A stretch of DNA of 64,000 bases from Burkholderia sp. SRS-46 (GCF_004343775.1 NZ_PTXL01000007.1:186001-250000); one strand, 5' to 3'; shown: positions 29,092 to 38,639, numbered from the stretch's first letter. Notes: generated by a model from the letters alone, not told the origin. Translations and numbers: made by a program.

Positions 29092-29883
29092 TCACGCCGC
29101 GCCGAGCCGCTCCGTTTCCGCGTCCGGCAGCAGCGCGTCGCTGTCGTCCTTGAGCCCGACGCCCGTCAGCCCGAGCCGGCGCGCGTGCGTCATCAGGTAA
29201 TGCAGCTTGTGCGCGGCCGCCGCGTACGGCAGCCCTTCGGGCCGCACGTTCGAGATGCAGTTGCGCAGCGCGTCGTGGCAGCCGACCTTCGGCGCCCAGG
29301 TGAGATACACGCCGAGACTGTCCGGCGAACTGAGCCCCGGCCGCTCGCCGATCAGCATCGCGACGAGCTTCGCGCGCAGCAGCTCGCCGATCTCGTCGCC
29401 GAGCGCGACGCGCGCCTGCCGCGCAACGACCACCGGCCCGACCCGCCAGCCATCGGCGTCGAGCCTCGGCCGCACCGCCTGCAGCAGCGGCAGCGCCTGC
29501 TTCGCGGCCGCGAACGCGGACAGCCCGTCGCCCACCACGAACACCACGTCGGGCACGTCGTCGCGCGCCGCGTCGTGCGCGGCGAGCTGCGTGCGGCTGT
29601 CGTCGGACAGCTTGCGGCCGAGATCGGGCCGGCGCAGGTAATGCTGGCGATCGGGCGCGGCGCTCTGCACGTCGAGCGTCGCGAAGCCGGCCGCGTCGAG
29701 GTCGCGCCGCAGCGCATCCGCGTCGAGCGGCTGGTGCACGGCGTCGCGCGCCTGCGCGTGCGACAGGTTGAAGGCCAGCAGCGGCGCGGTCGGCAGGCTG
29801 TTGCCCGCGCGGCCGAGCGCGATCCGCGCGTTCGTGAACGACTTGAGCTGCCCCCAAGGGTTCTTTTCGACGGCGTCGCTCAT
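29092..29883 (-). CDS. eutC: Ethanolamine ammonia-lyase small subunit
   Basis: A 263-residue light chain of the adenosylcobalamin enzyme that splits ethanolamine into acetaldehyde and ammonia. Landmarks are NPWGQLKSFTNARIALGRAG and LAFNLSHAQARDAVH near the start, DVVFVVGDGLSA, IGERPGLSSPDSLGVYLTW, and NCISNVRPEGLPY with a Cys at the B12-binding region. The ATG at 29883 overlaps the eutB stop by 4 bp, so the two subunits are coupled. Confidence 0.96.
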   Translation of the reverse strand: MSDAVEKNPWGQLKSFTNARIALGRAGNSLPTAPLLAFNLSHAQARDAVHQPLDADALRRDLDAAGFATLDVQSAAPDRQHYLRRPDLGRKLSDDSRTQLAAHDAARDDVPDVVFVVGDGLSAFAAAKQALPLLQAVRPRLDADGWRVGPVVVARQARVALGDEIGELLRAKLVAMLIGERPGLSSPDSLGVYLTWAPKVGCHDALRNCISNVRPEGLPYAAAAHKLHYLMTHARRLGLTGVGLKDDSDALLPDAETERLGAA

Positions 29884-31277
29884 GCCGACAATCCCATCCA
29901 GTCGTTCGCGCCGGCCAGCAGCGGCACGCGGGAAGACGCGGCGCGCAGCGCGCCGTGCGCATCGGCAATCTCCATCGTCTCCAGCCATTCCTCGAACTCC
30001 GGCGCGCGGCGCAGGCCGAGCACCTCGCGCACGTACAGCTGGTCGTGGAACGACGTGCTCTGGTAATTCAGCATCACGTCGTCCGCGCCCGGAATGCCCA
30101 TGATGAAGTTGATGCCCGCCGCACCCAGCAGCGTCAGCAGCGTATCCATGTCGTCCTGGTCGGCTTCCGCGTGGTTCGTGTAGCAGATGTCGCAGCCCAT
30201 CGGCACGCCGAGCAGCTTGCCGCAGAAGTGATCCTCGAGCCCCGCGCGGATGATCTGCTTGCCGTCATACAGGTATTCGGGCCCGATGAAGCCCACCACC
30301 GTGTTGACGAGGAACGGCTCGAACTTGCGCGCGACCGCGTACGCGCGCACCTCGCAGGTCTGCTGGTCGACGCCGTGGTGCGCGTTCGCGGACAGCGCGC
30401 TGCCCTGGCCGGTCTCGAAGTACATGAGATTGTTGCCGACCGTGCCGCGCTTGAGCGACAGCGCCGCCTCGCGCGCCTCGCCGAGCAGCGCGAGCGAGAT
30501 GCCGAAGCTCGCGTTCGCCTTCTCGGTGCCCGCGATCGACTGGAACACGAGGTCGACCGGCGCGCCCTTCTCGACCGCCGCGATCGTGTTGGTCACGTGC
30601 GTGAGCACGCACGACTGCGTCGGCACGCCATAGCGCTCGCGGAACCCGTCGATCATCGCGAGCAGCTTGACGATCGCGGCGAGGCTGTCGGTGGCCGGGT
30701 TGATGCCGATCATCGCGTCGCCGCAGCCGTACATCAGCCCGTCGAGCATCGACGCCGCGATGCCCTTCACGTCGTCGGTCGGGTGGTTCGGCTGCAGCCG
30801 CACCGACATCCGGCCCGGCAGCCCCACCGTGTTGCGAAAGCGCGTGACGACGCGGCGCTTCCTCGCGGCCGCGATCAGGTCCTGGTTGCGCATCAGCTTC
30901 GACACGGCCGCGACCATCTCCGGCGTGAGGCCCGGCGCGATGCGCTCGAGCGCCGCGCCGTCGGCCGCGGGCGACAGCAGCCAGTTGCGGAAGTCGCCCA
31001 CCGTCAGGTGCGAGATCTCGGCGAACGCGGCCGCGTCGTGATCGTCGACGATCAGCCGCGTGACCTCGTCGTCTTCGTACGGAATCAGCGCTTCGTTCAG
31101 GAACGCCTTGAGCGGCACGCCCGCGAGCGCGATCTTCGCGGCGACGCGCTCCTCCTCGCTTGCCGCCGCGACGCCGGCAAGCTGGTCGCCGGAGCGCAGC
31201 GGGCTCGCCTTCGCGAGCAGCGTCTTCAGGTCCGCGAAGCGGTAGGTGCGCGAACCGATCGTCTCCGTGTAGGACAT
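29880..31277 (-). CDS. eutB: Ethanolamine ammonia-lyase large subunit
   Basis: A 465-residue catalytic barrel subunit of ethanolamine ammonia-lyase. Landmarks are GLPGRMSVRLQPNHPTDDVKG (split as GLPGRMSVRLQPNHP and DDVKGIAASM), YGCGDAMIGINPATDS, QSIAGTEKANASFGIS, FETGQGSALSANAHHGVDQQ, and MGCDICYTNHAEADQDDMD. Substrate-binding Glu/Asp residues are conserved. It is followed by eutC with a 4-bp overlap and preceded by the permease gene 86 bp away. No pdu/eut shell genes are visible, so the enzyme is probably free in the cytosol. Confidence 0.97.
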   Translation of the reverse strand: MSYTETIGSRTYRFADLKTLLAKASPLRSGDQLAGVAAASEEERVAAKIALAGVPLKAFLNEALIPYEDDEVTRLIVDDHDAAAFAEISHLTVGDFRNWLLSPAADGAALERIAPGLTPEMVAAVSKLMRNQDLIAAARKRRVVTRFRNTVGLPGRMSVRLQPNHPTDDVKGIAASMLDGLMYGCGDAMIGINPATDSLAAIVKLLAMIDGFRERYGVPTQSCVLTHVTNTIAAVEKGAPVDLVFQSIAGTEKANASFGISLALLGEAREAALSLKRGTVGNNLMYFETGQGSALSANAHHGVDQQTCEVRAYAVARKFEPFLVNTVVGFIGPEYLYDGKQIIRAGLEDHFCGKLLGVPMGCDICYTNHAEADQDDMDTLLTLLGAAGINFIMGIPGADDVMLNYQSTSFHDQLYVREVLGLRRAPEFEEWLETMEIADAHGALRAASSRVPLLAGANDWMGLSA

Positions 31278-31362
31278 TCTGCGAGTCTCCTTGCAAAAAC
31301 CGCCGGCGCGCCGCTGTCGCGGGCGCACCGGGTGCCGTGTCAACGGCCCTTCACCGTCATCG

Positions 31363-32775
31363 TCACTCTTCCAGCAGCGCGTCGCCCGGCGCGTCCGCAC
31401 GCTGCGCGCGGGTCGCGAGGAAGTACGCGTAGCCGAGCGCGAGGAACAGCACGAACACCATCGCGACCAGCCCGTTGAAATACACCATCGTACCGAGACA
31501 GACGAGCGCCGCAAGAATCGCGAAGGCCGGGAACAGCGGGTACATCGGCGCGCGGAACGGGCGGGCCATGTTCGGCTGCGAGCGGCGCAGCTTGAACAGC
31601 GAGGCCATGCTGACGATATACATCACGATCGCGCCGAACACCGACATCGTGACGATGTTCGCGGTCAGCGTCTGGCCGCCGAACTGGATCAGCTCGTCGC
31701 TGTAGATCGCCGCGATGCCCACCACGCCGCCCGCGAGGATCGCGCGGTAAGGCGTCTTGAAGCGCGGGTGCACCTTCGCGAGCCACTCGGGCAGATAACC
31801 TTCGCGGGCCAGCGCGAAGATCTGGCGCGAATAGCCGAGGATGATCCCGTGGAACGACGCGACGAGGCCGAACAGGCCGAGCCACACGAGCATGTGCATC
31901 CAGCCGCTGTTCTCGCCGACGATGTATTTCATCGCCTGCGGCAGCGGGTCGTTGATGTTCGCGAGCTTGGTCCAGTCGCCCGCGCCGCCGGCGAACACCA
32001 TCACGCCGATCGCGAGAATGACCAGCGTCAGGATGCCGGCCACGTACGCGATCGGGATCGAGCGCTTCGGGTTCTTCGCTTCCTCGGCGGCCATCGCGAC
32101 GCCTTCGATCGCGAGGAAGAACCAGATCGCGAACGGGATCGCCGCGAACATGCCATGGAACGAACCGACGCTGAAGTGATCGGCGCCCGACCAGCCGCCC
32201 TTCACGAAGTTGCTCCACGCGAAGCCCGGCGACACCACGCCCATGAACACCAGCAGCTCGAAGATCGCGAACAGCGTCACGACGAGCTCGAAGGTCGCGG
32301 CGATCTGCACGCCGACGATGTTCAGCGCCATGAACACCAGGTACGCGCCCATCGCCGCATGCTTCGGCTCGAGGCTCGGGAACTGCACGTGCAGGTACGC
32401 GCCGATCGCCAGCGCGATCGCGGGGGGCGCGAACACGAATTCGACCAGCGTCGCAGCGCCGGCGAGATAGCCGCCCGTCGGGCCGAACGCGCGGCGCGCA
32501 TAGGCGAACGGGCCGCCCGCATGCGGAATCGACGTGGTCAGCTCGGTGAAGCTGAAGATGAAGGTCGTATACATCGCCGCGACGAACAGCGCGGTGATCA
32601 CGAAGCCCAGCGTGCCTGCGCTCGCCCAGCCGTAGCTCCAGCCGAAGTACTCGCCGGAAATCACGAGGCCGACCGCGATGCCCCACAACTGCCAGGTCCC
32701 GAGCGTCTGCTGCAGCGCGGGCTGGCCGGACGACTTGCCGCCGGCGGCGGGCCGGCCATTCGACTCTGCTTTCAT
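31363..32775 (-). CDS. eat: Ethanolamine permease (APC family)
   Basis: A 470-residue amino acid/polyamine/organocation transporter with 12 hydrophobic helices. The first (WQLWGIAVGLVISGEYFGWSY) carries the GxG-type signature. TELTTSIPHAGGPFAYARRAFG, AMAAEEAKNPKRSIP and FHGIILGYSRQIFALAREGY are typical of ethanolamine permeases. It is the first gene of an apparent eat-eutB-eutC operon on the minus strand. GAGGAGAAACC gives a strong ribosome site. Confidence 0.92.
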   Translation of the reverse strand: MKAESNGRPAAGGKSSGQPALQQTLGTWQLWGIAVGLVISGEYFGWSYGWASAGTLGFVITALFVAAMYTTFIFSFTELTTSIPHAGGPFAYARRAFGPTGGYLAGAATLVEFVFAPPAIALAIGAYLHVQFPSLEPKHAAMGAYLVFMALNIVGVQIAATFELVVTLFAIFELLVFMGVVSPGFAWSNFVKGGWSGADHFSVGSFHGMFAAIPFAIWFFLAIEGVAMAAEEAKNPKRSIPIAYVAGILTLVILAIGVMVFAGGAGDWTKLANINDPLPQAMKYIVGENSGWMHMLVWLGLFGLVASFHGIILGYSRQIFALAREGYLPEWLAKVHPRFKTPYRAILAGGVVGIAAIYSDELIQFGGQTLTANIVTMSVFGAIVMYIVSMASLFKLRRSQPNMARPFRAPMYPLFPAFAILAALVCLGTMVYFNGLVAMVFVLFLALGYAYFLATRAQRADAPGDALLEE

Positions 32776-32983
32776 CGGTTTCTCCTCTTGGGTGCCAGAC
32801 CACCGGCCCGTCGGGCGGGCTGCTCTGCACGACTGAGAATCGATGCTAGTGAGTCATTAAACGACGTGTTATCGAAATTCGGCAAAGGTCCGCACTGACG
32901 TTTCGCTTACGGAAACGCCGACGGGCGGGCGTTTGCGCCCGCCGCCGCCCGGCCCCCGCGCGCGGCGGCCGGGCGCACGCCGC

Positions 32984-34450
32984 TTACTGGCCGCCGCCGT
33001 TGCGCTGGTTGAACCAGCGGTCGAGCAGCTTGCCGGCCGCCTCGCGGCCGCCGAGCCCGAACGACAGCGCGACCGCCACCGCGATCGCGCCGAGCACGAG
33101 GCCGAACGCGAGCTGGACGATCTCGTTCGCGATGCCCATCGCGCGCAGGCCCATCGCGAACACGAGGCCGAGGATCGCGAATTGCGCGATGCGCGCGAAC
33201 AGCACGCTGTGCTCGCTGTCCGCCTGCTGGATCACGCGGCGCGCGAGGCCCGCGAGCCACACGCCGATCACGAAGATCACGCCGCCCATCAGCACGTGGC
33301 CGCCGAACTCGATGAACAGCGTGACGACGTCGCGCACCTGCGAGAAGCCGAGCCGGTTGGCGGCCTCGACCGCCGCGAACAGCATCGCGAAGAACACGAT
33401 CAGCCGCGCGGCCAGCACCGACGGCTGCAGCATCCCGGAGAACACGCGCTCGACGCCGAGCACCGCCGGCAGCCCGTCGACGCCTGCGGCAACCAGCAGC
33501 TTCTGCGCGAGCGCCGCGACGAAGCGCGCGAAATAGAACGTGACGAGCACGATCACGAGCGCGGCGACGATGTCCGGCACCGCGCCGAGGAACTGGTTCA
33601 GCATGTTGGTCGCGGGGCCGGAGATCGCGTCGATCTTCAGCGCGTCGAGCGCGGAGATCAGCGTCGGCACGAACACGAACACGTAGACGACCGTGCCGAT
33701 GAAGCTCGACACGCGCACCGGCGTCGGGCTGTCGATGCGCTCGGTGAGCCGGTCGGCGCCGGCCGCGACGAGCAGGTTCGTGACGAGCCCGCGCAGCACG
33801 CGCGCGACGATCCAGCCGACGACGCCGATCACCGCGGCCGCGAACAGGTTCGGCACGATCGCGAGCAGCTTGTCGATCATCCCCTGCACCGGCGACAGCA
33901 GGCCCGACAGCGCGAACGCGGACAGGATCGCCGGCAGGAACATCAGGATCACGAGCCAGAACAGCACGTCGCCGAGGTAGCCGCTCATCGGCTGCATGCC
34001 GGCGCTCGCGGACAGCGCGTCGTCGACCTTGCAGGATTTCAGCGCGCGGTTCGCGAGGCTGCGCAGCAGCGAAGCGATCAGCCACGCGATCAGCGCGAGC
34101 GCCGCGCCGCCGATCAGGTTCGGCAGGTAGTTGACGATATGGGTGACCAGCAGCGAGAACGGGTTCGACACCGCGTACAGGTTGAGCACGTTGAAGATGC
34201 CCACCGCGGTGACGAGCAGCACGAGCCAGAACAGGCCGCCGGCGACGATGCGCTCGACGTAGGCGCCCTGGCCAGTGCTTTCGGTGATCCGCTCGTCGAC
34301 CTTCAGCGCGCCGAGCAGCCGCAGCGTGCCGGCCCGCACCACCACGGCGATCAGCCAGCCGATCACCAGGATGCCGATGGCGCCGGCGATCTTGGGCAGG
34401 TACCCCCCTAGCGTGGATTGCAGCGTTGTGATGAAGCTGGATGCATCCAT
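32984..34450 (-). CDS. MscS-like multi-helix membrane protein (conserved TM helix)
   Basis: A 488-residue inner-membrane protein with repeated units of a long helix followed by a G/A-rich helix, as in conserved TM-helix repeat proteins related to mechanosensitive channels. Examples are GYLPKIAGAIGILVIGWLIAV, NYLPNLIGGAALALIAWLIA, IVPNLFAAAVIGVVGWIVAR and AVPDIVAALVIVLVTFYFAR. The four imperfect repeats suggest internal duplication. It ends in QRNGGGQ. No clear MscS beta domain is present, so true channel activity is uncertain. GGGAGGAAG precedes ATG 34450. It is divergent from the AraC gene. Confidence 0.8.
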   Translation of the reverse strand: MDASSFITTLQSTLGGYLPKIAGAIGILVIGWLIAVVVRAGTLRLLGALKVDERITESTGQGAYVERIVAGGLFWLVLLVTAVGIFNVLNLYAVSNPFSLLVTHIVNYLPNLIGGAALALIAWLIASLLRSLANRALKSCKVDDALSASAGMQPMSGYLGDVLFWLVILMFLPAILSAFALSGLLSPVQGMIDKLLAIVPNLFAAAVIGVVGWIVARVLRGLVTNLLVAAGADRLTERIDSPTPVRVSSFIGTVVYVFVFVPTLISALDALKIDAISGPATNMLNQFLGAVPDIVAALVIVLVTFYFARFVAALAQKLLVAAGVDGLPAVLGVERVFSGMLQPSVLAARLIVFFAMLFAAVEAANRLGFSQVRDVVTLFIEFGGHVLMGGVIFVIGVWLAGLARRVIQQADSEHSVLFARIAQFAILGLVFAMGLRAMGIANEIVQLAFGLVLGAIAVAVALSFGLGGREAAGKLLDRWFNQRNGGGQ

Positions 34451-34623
34451 TTCTTCCTCCCGAAAACGTGGCGTTGCGAATGAACATCGACGAACTACCT
34501 GCGTACTTCGAAATGACGTGCGGTCCCGCTGCTGCGACCGCAGATGCAACTTAACCCGGAAAAATGACGGCTTGAGCCGATTTCACCGTCTTTAACTTTA
34601 GACATTGTTCGCCGAGGGCGAGA

Positions 34624-34648
34624 CCCCATTTCAAAAAAGAAATAGGGG
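34624..34648. other. A-loop hairpin upstream of AraC-GyrI gene
   Basis: CCCCATTTC, a six-A loop, and GAAATAGGGG form a hairpin with one bulged A in the 274-bp divergent gap 34451-34724. It could be a factor-independent stop on either strand (poor T-tract) or a regulator site for the divergent pair. Confidence 0.4.
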
Positions 34649-34724
34649 CCGATTGGCGAAACTCAGCAAGATTTATCAAAGTGCACCGTGCTACCGTGGC
34701 GTCGGTCCTTCCCGCGAGCTACCG

Positions 34725-35594
34725 ATGACTGCCGACGAGACATCTGGCTGGATGCGCTATGCGAGCCGTCTCGCACGTGTCCACGACTACATCCGCACCC
34801 ACCTCGACGCGCCGCTCGACCTGAACCGGCTCGCCGAAATCGCGTGCCTGTCGCCGTACCACTGGCACCGGGTCTATCGCGCGCTGTACGGCGAATCGAT
34901 CCTGATGACGGTGCGGCGGATGCGTATCGCGCGCGCGTCGGAGGACCTGGTCTGCACGGCGCTGCCGATCGTGCGGATCGCGCGGCGCGCGGGCTACGGC
35001 TCGACGCATGCGTTCGCGCGGGCGTTCCGCGACGCCTACGGCGTGCCGCCCGCGCAATACCGGCGCGCCGGCGTGCACCGGGCCATCTATCCGTTACCCA
35101 CTGGAGATCGAGACATGTTCAAACACGAAGTGGCGATTCGCCGGCTGCCTGACCTGCACGGCTACGCGGTCGACCATACCGGTTCCTACCTGCAGGTGCA
35201 TGAAGCGTTCGCGCGGCTCGGCGGCTGGGTCGCGCAGCACGGGCTGTTCGCGCCCGACGCAAAGATGATGGGGGTCTACTACAACGATCCGGAGACCACG
35301 CCCGAGGCGCAGTTGCGCTCGAAAGCGTGCTTCGTGCCGGGCAGCGGCGCGGCGGACATCGAGCCGGCCGCGCCGGTGGGGCGGATCACCGTGGCGGGCG
35401 GCGAGTACGCGGTGCTGCTGCACACCGGGCCGTACGCGGACCTGAAGGCCGCCTACCAGTGGCTGTACGGCGACTGGCTGCGCCATTCCGGCCGCGAGGC
35501 CGCCGACGCGCCGCCGTTCGAGCTGTACCTGAACACGCCGATGAATACGGCGCCGGCCGACCTGCTCACGGAGCTCTACCTGCCGCTGCGCTGA
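34725..35594 (+). CDS. AraC-type regulator with GyrI-like effector domain
   Basis: A 289-residue two-domain regulator. The AraC DNA-binding domain is N-terminal (residues 10-115: LDLNRLAEIACLSPYHWHRV and IARRAGYGSTHAFARAFRDA). The C-terminal GyrI-like/BacT effector-binding domain spans about 128-289, with EVAIRRLPDLHGYAVDHTGS, YYNDPETTPEAQLR and LHTGPYADLKAAYQWLYGDW. This layout is that of Rob/SoxS-like multidrug sensors such as YdeE-type proteins. The ATG at 34725 starts close to the HTH; the ribosome site is weak. The ligand is unknown. Confidence 0.88.
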   Translation: MTADETSGWMRYASRLARVHDYIRTHLDAPLDLNRLAEIACLSPYHWHRVYRALYGESILMTVRRMRIARASEDLVCTALPIVRIARRAGYGSTHAFARAFRDAYGVPPAQYRRAGVHRAIYPLPTGDRDMFKHEVAIRRLPDLHGYAVDHTGSYLQVHEAFARLGGWVAQHGLFAPDAKMMGVYYNDPETTPEAQLRSKACFVPGSGAADIEPAAPVGRITVAGGEYAVLLHTGPYADLKAAYQWLYGDWLRHSGREAADAPPFELYLNTPMNTAPADLLTELYLPLR

Positions 35595-35607
35595 CGCGCG
35601 TCGGCAG

Positions 35608-35991
35608 TTACGCCGCCGCTGTACCGCAGGCCGGGCAGAAGCGCGCGTCGGCGGCCAACGCCGCGTGGCAGCGGCGGCACGCGGCGCTTTGCTGCGCCGC
35701 GCCGCATTGGGCGCAGAAGCGCCCGCTCGCATCGTTGAGCGCGCCGCATCCGGTGCAGGCGAGCTGGCGCAGCGGCGCGGCGCCATCGGCGGCCGGCGCC
35801 TGCCGGCCCCAGCCGAGACGGCCGTCGCCGCGAGCATGGTGGTCGCGGCCATGACTTCCGGCGTGGTCGCTGTCGTAGCCGCCGCCGTGCCGGCCGTGTC
35901 CGGCGCCGTAGCCGCCATGGCCGCTACCCTGCACGCCGCCATGATGGCCACGCCCGCCGTGGCCGCCGGTGATCCATTTCAGGAAACCCAT
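35608..35991 (-). CDS. Zinc-ribbon protein with Gly/His-rich N-terminus
   Basis: A 127-residue protein. The first 55 residues are Gly/His-rich (HGGRGHHGGVQGSGHGGYG and similar), a likely metal-binding disordered segment. The C-terminal part holds three CxxC pairs (CTGC, CAQC, CRRC plus CPAC) forming double zinc-ribbon modules. It resembles bacterial double-zinc-ribbon/RanBP2-like hypothetical proteins. AAGGAG precedes the ATG. It lies next to, and on the same strand as, the metal ATPase, which may not be chance. No enzymatic role is suggested. Confidence 0.75.
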   Translation of the reverse strand: MGFLKWITGGHGGRGHHGGVQGSGHGGYGAGHGRHGGGYDSDHAGSHGRDHHARGDGRLGWGRQAPAADGAAPLRQLACTGCGALNDASGRFCAQCGAAQQSAACRRCHAALAADARFCPACGTAAA

Positions 35992-36022
35992 CGTCCGCTC
36001 CTTCGCGCCGCTTGCGCGCCCG

Positions 36023-38578
36023 TCAGACTTGCCTGCTGCGGGACAGCAGGCGCAAGCCGTTACCCACGACGATCAGGCTCGCGCCCGCGTCGGCAAACAC
36101 CGCCATCCACATCGTGCCGAGCCCCGCGACCGTGAGGGCGAGGAACACCAGCTTCACTCCGAGCGCGAAGCCGATGTTCTGCACCAGCACCCGGTGCGTC
36201 GCACGCGACAGCCGCACGAACGCGGGAATCTTGCGCAGGTCGTCGTCCATCAGCGCGACGTCCGCGGTTTCGATCGCGGTATCGGTGCCCATCGCGCCCA
36301 TCGCGAAGCCGATGTCGGCGCGCGCGAGCGCCGGCGCGTCGTTGATCCCGTCGCCGACCATCCCGACCGCGCCGGCCCCCGTCGCGAGCTCCTCGACCGC
36401 CGCGAGCTTGTCCTCGGGCAGCTGGTTGCCGCGCGCGTCGTCGATGCCGGCTTCCTTCGCGATCGCCTGCGCGGTGTGCGGGTTGTCGCCCGTCAGCATC
36501 GCGGTGCGGATGCCGAGCGCGTGCAGCTCGGCGATCGCCGCGCGGCTCGTGTCCTTGATCGTGTCGGCCACCGCGAACACGCCGAGCACGCGCGTGTCGT
36601 CGATCAGCATCACGACGCTCTTGCCCTCGCGTTCGAGCGCGTCGAGCTGCGCTTCCAGGTCCGGCGAGCAGCGCTCCAGCTCCTCGACGAGCCGGTGGTT
36701 GCCGAGCCAGTAGCGCGTGCCGTCGATCGTGCCGCGCACGCCGCGCCCGAGCAGCGCTTCGAAATCCTGAACGTCGGCAAACGGCACGGCGTCCGCCGTG
36801 CGGGCCGCCGCCGCGATCGCCTGCGACACCGGATGATCGGAGCGCGCGGCGAGGCTCGCGGCGAGCTGGCGCACCCGCGCGGCGTCGACGTCCGCCGCGC
36901 GCGGCACGAAGTCGGTCTGCACCGGCTTGCCGTGCGTGATCGTGCCGGTCTTGTCGAGCGCGAGCCACACGAGCTTGCGCCCCTCCTCCAGGTAGACGCC
37001 GCCCTTCACGAGTATCCCGCGCCGCGCGGCCGCCGCGAGGCCCGACACGATCGTCACCGGCGTCGAGATCACCAGCGCGCACGGGCACGCGATCACCAGC
37101 AGCACCAGCGCGCGGTAGATCCACTCGTGCCACGCGCCGTCCGTCACGAGCGGCGGGACCGTCGCGACCAGCAGCGCGATCGCGAACACGATCGGCGTGT
37201 AGACGCGCGCGAACTGGTCGACGAAGCGCTGCGTCGGCGCCTTCGCGCCCTGCGCTTCCTCGACCGCGTGGATGATCCGCGCGAGCGTGGTGTTCGACGC
37301 GACCGCGCTCACCCGGTATTCGAACGAGCCCGATTCGTTGATGGTGCCGGCGAACACGGGGTCGCCGGCCGTCTTCTCGACGGGCAGGCTCTCGCCGGTG
37401 ATCGGCGCCTGGTTCACGGTCGAGCGACCGGCGACCACTTCGCCGTCGAGCCCGATCCGCTCGCCCGGCTTCACGCGCACGATCGCGCCGAGCGCGACCT
37501 GCACGGCCTCGATCGTGCGCCACGACCCGTCCGTGTCGCGCACGGTCGCGGTATCCGGCGCGAGCCGCATCAGCCCCTGGATCGCGTTGCGCGCGCGGTC
37601 GAGCGACTTTGCCTCGATCAGTTCGGCGATCGTGAACAGCACCATCACCATCGCGGCTTCCGGCCACTGGCCGATCGCCATCGCGCCGGTCACCGCGATA
37701 CTCATCAGCGCGTTGATGTTCAGGTTGCCGTTGCGCAGCGCGATCCAGCCCTTCTTGTAGGTGGTGATGCCGCACGCGAGCACCGCGGCGAGCGCGAGCG
37801 CCGCAGCGACCCACGCAGGCAGGCCGAGCCAGCTCGACGCCTCGGATGCGAGCGCGGCCGCGCCCGCCAGCGCGAGCGGCCACCACGGCTTCGCGGGCGC
37901 CGGCTGGGCGGCCGACGGCGGCGCGTCGGCGGATGCAGCTTCCGGCGTCATGCCGAGCGTGCGGATCGCGCCGTCGATCGCCGCCTGCGCGCCGGGCACA
38001 TGGTCGACGGTCAGCAAACGCTGCATCAGGTTGAATTCGAGCGCCGACACCTCGCGCATCCCGCCGAGCTTCTTGCGGATCAGCGCCTCCTCGGTCGGGC
38101 AGTCCATCTGCATGATCCGGAACGACGAGCGCACGTGGCCGGACGCGGTCGCCTGCGCGGCAGGCAGCGGCGCGAACGTCAGCGCGGCGGGCGCGCAGCA
38201 GTCGCCGGCGACGTGGTCGTGGTCGTGCGCATGGCCGTGGTCGTGGCTGTGGCCGTCGTCATGCGCGTGATCGTGGCTGCAGGCGTGCGTGTGTTCGTGA
38301 TCGTGCGCCCCGGCATCGCCGGACTTCGCGTCATGGTCATGGTCATGGTCATGCTCCTGGCCGGCGGCGCCGTGACCTTTCGCATGTTCATGATCATGGC
38401 CGCAGGCATGCGGCTTCGTCGACTGCACTGCGGGCGCACCGTCATGCGCCTGCCGGCCGGCCTCCGGCGCCGCGGCGGCGACATCCGCGGCAATCACGCC
38501 GTGCGCATCGGCGCAGCATGCGCCGGCGCCGCCGGCCGCGCGGTGTCGTTCGTCGTGGGTACGCTGGGCGTCGGTCAT
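36023..38578 (-). CDS. cadA: Cd/Zn/Pb-exporting P1B-type ATPase
   Basis: An 851-residue heavy-metal pump. Residues 57-123 are a His/Asp-rich metal-binding tail (HDHEH-type runs) and a CC pair sits at 127-128. An HMA domain with MDCPTEEA covers about 152-210. Transmembrane helices surround the CPC metal site (498-500 in IACPCALVISTP). TGES is at 394-397, the phosphorylated Asp at 542 in DKTGTITHG, SDHPVSQA in the nucleotide domain, and GDGINDAPALA near the end. The CPC and HMA features match ZntA/CadA exporters. The ATG at 38578 follows AAGGAGG. A MerR-type regulator is divergent. Metal range is inferred. Confidence 0.93.
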   Translation of the reverse strand: MTDAQRTHDERHRAAGGAGACCADAHGVIAADVAAAAPEAGRQAHDGAPAVQSTKPHACGHDHEHAKGHGAAGQEHDHDHDHDAKSGDAGAHDHEHTHACSHDHAHDDGHSHDHGHAHDHDHVAGDCCAPAALTFAPLPAAQATASGHVRSSFRIMQMDCPTEEALIRKKLGGMREVSALEFNLMQRLLTVDHVPGAQAAIDGAIRTLGMTPEAASADAPPSAAQPAPAKPWWPLALAGAAALASEASSWLGLPAWVAAALALAAVLACGITTYKKGWIALRNGNLNINALMSIAVTGAMAIGQWPEAAMVMVLFTIAELIEAKSLDRARNAIQGLMRLAPDTATVRDTDGSWRTIEAVQVALGAIVRVKPGERIGLDGEVVAGRSTVNQAPITGESLPVEKTAGDPVFAGTINESGSFEYRVSAVASNTTLARIIHAVEEAQGAKAPTQRFVDQFARVYTPIVFAIALLVATVPPLVTDGAWHEWIYRALVLLVIACPCALVISTPVTIVSGLAAAARRGILVKGGVYLEEGRKLVWLALDKTGTITHGKPVQTDFVPRAADVDAARVRQLAASLAARSDHPVSQAIAAAARTADAVPFADVQDFEALLGRGVRGTIDGTRYWLGNHRLVEELERCSPDLEAQLDALEREGKSVVMLIDDTRVLGVFAVADTIKDTSRAAIAELHALGIRTAMLTGDNPHTAQAIAKEAGIDDARGNQLPEDKLAAVEELATGAGAVGMVGDGINDAPALARADIGFAMGAMGTDTAIETADVALMDDDLRKIPAFVRLSRATHRVLVQNIGFALGVKLVFLALTVAGLGTMWMAVFADAGASLIVVGNGLRLLSRSRQV

Positions 38579-38608
38579 CACAACCTCCTTGATAGCTTGA
38601 CGGTGTAG

Positions 38609-38639
38609 AGTTAACACCCTGAAGCCACTACAAGGTCAA
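38609..38639 (-). promoter_or_regulatory. CadR/PbrR-type promoter-operator of the metal ATPase
   Basis: On the minus strand -35 TTGACC (38634-38639) and -10 TTAACT (38609-38614) are separated by 19 bp, the elongated spacer of MerR-activated promoters. The spacer holds the dyad ACCTTGTAG-TGGC-TTCAGGGT type site (38616-38636), close to known Cd/Pb/Zn regulator boxes. Confidence 0.88.

Noticed and set aside
32907-34487. Longer minus-strand frame over the MscS-like gene
   Set aside because: It is out of frame with the true protein, Arg-rich, and lacks hydrophobic helices.
36012-38270. Plus-strand frames opposite the metal ATPase
   Set aside because: All are antisense noise of a GC-rich gene with clear P-type ATPase motifs on the other strand.
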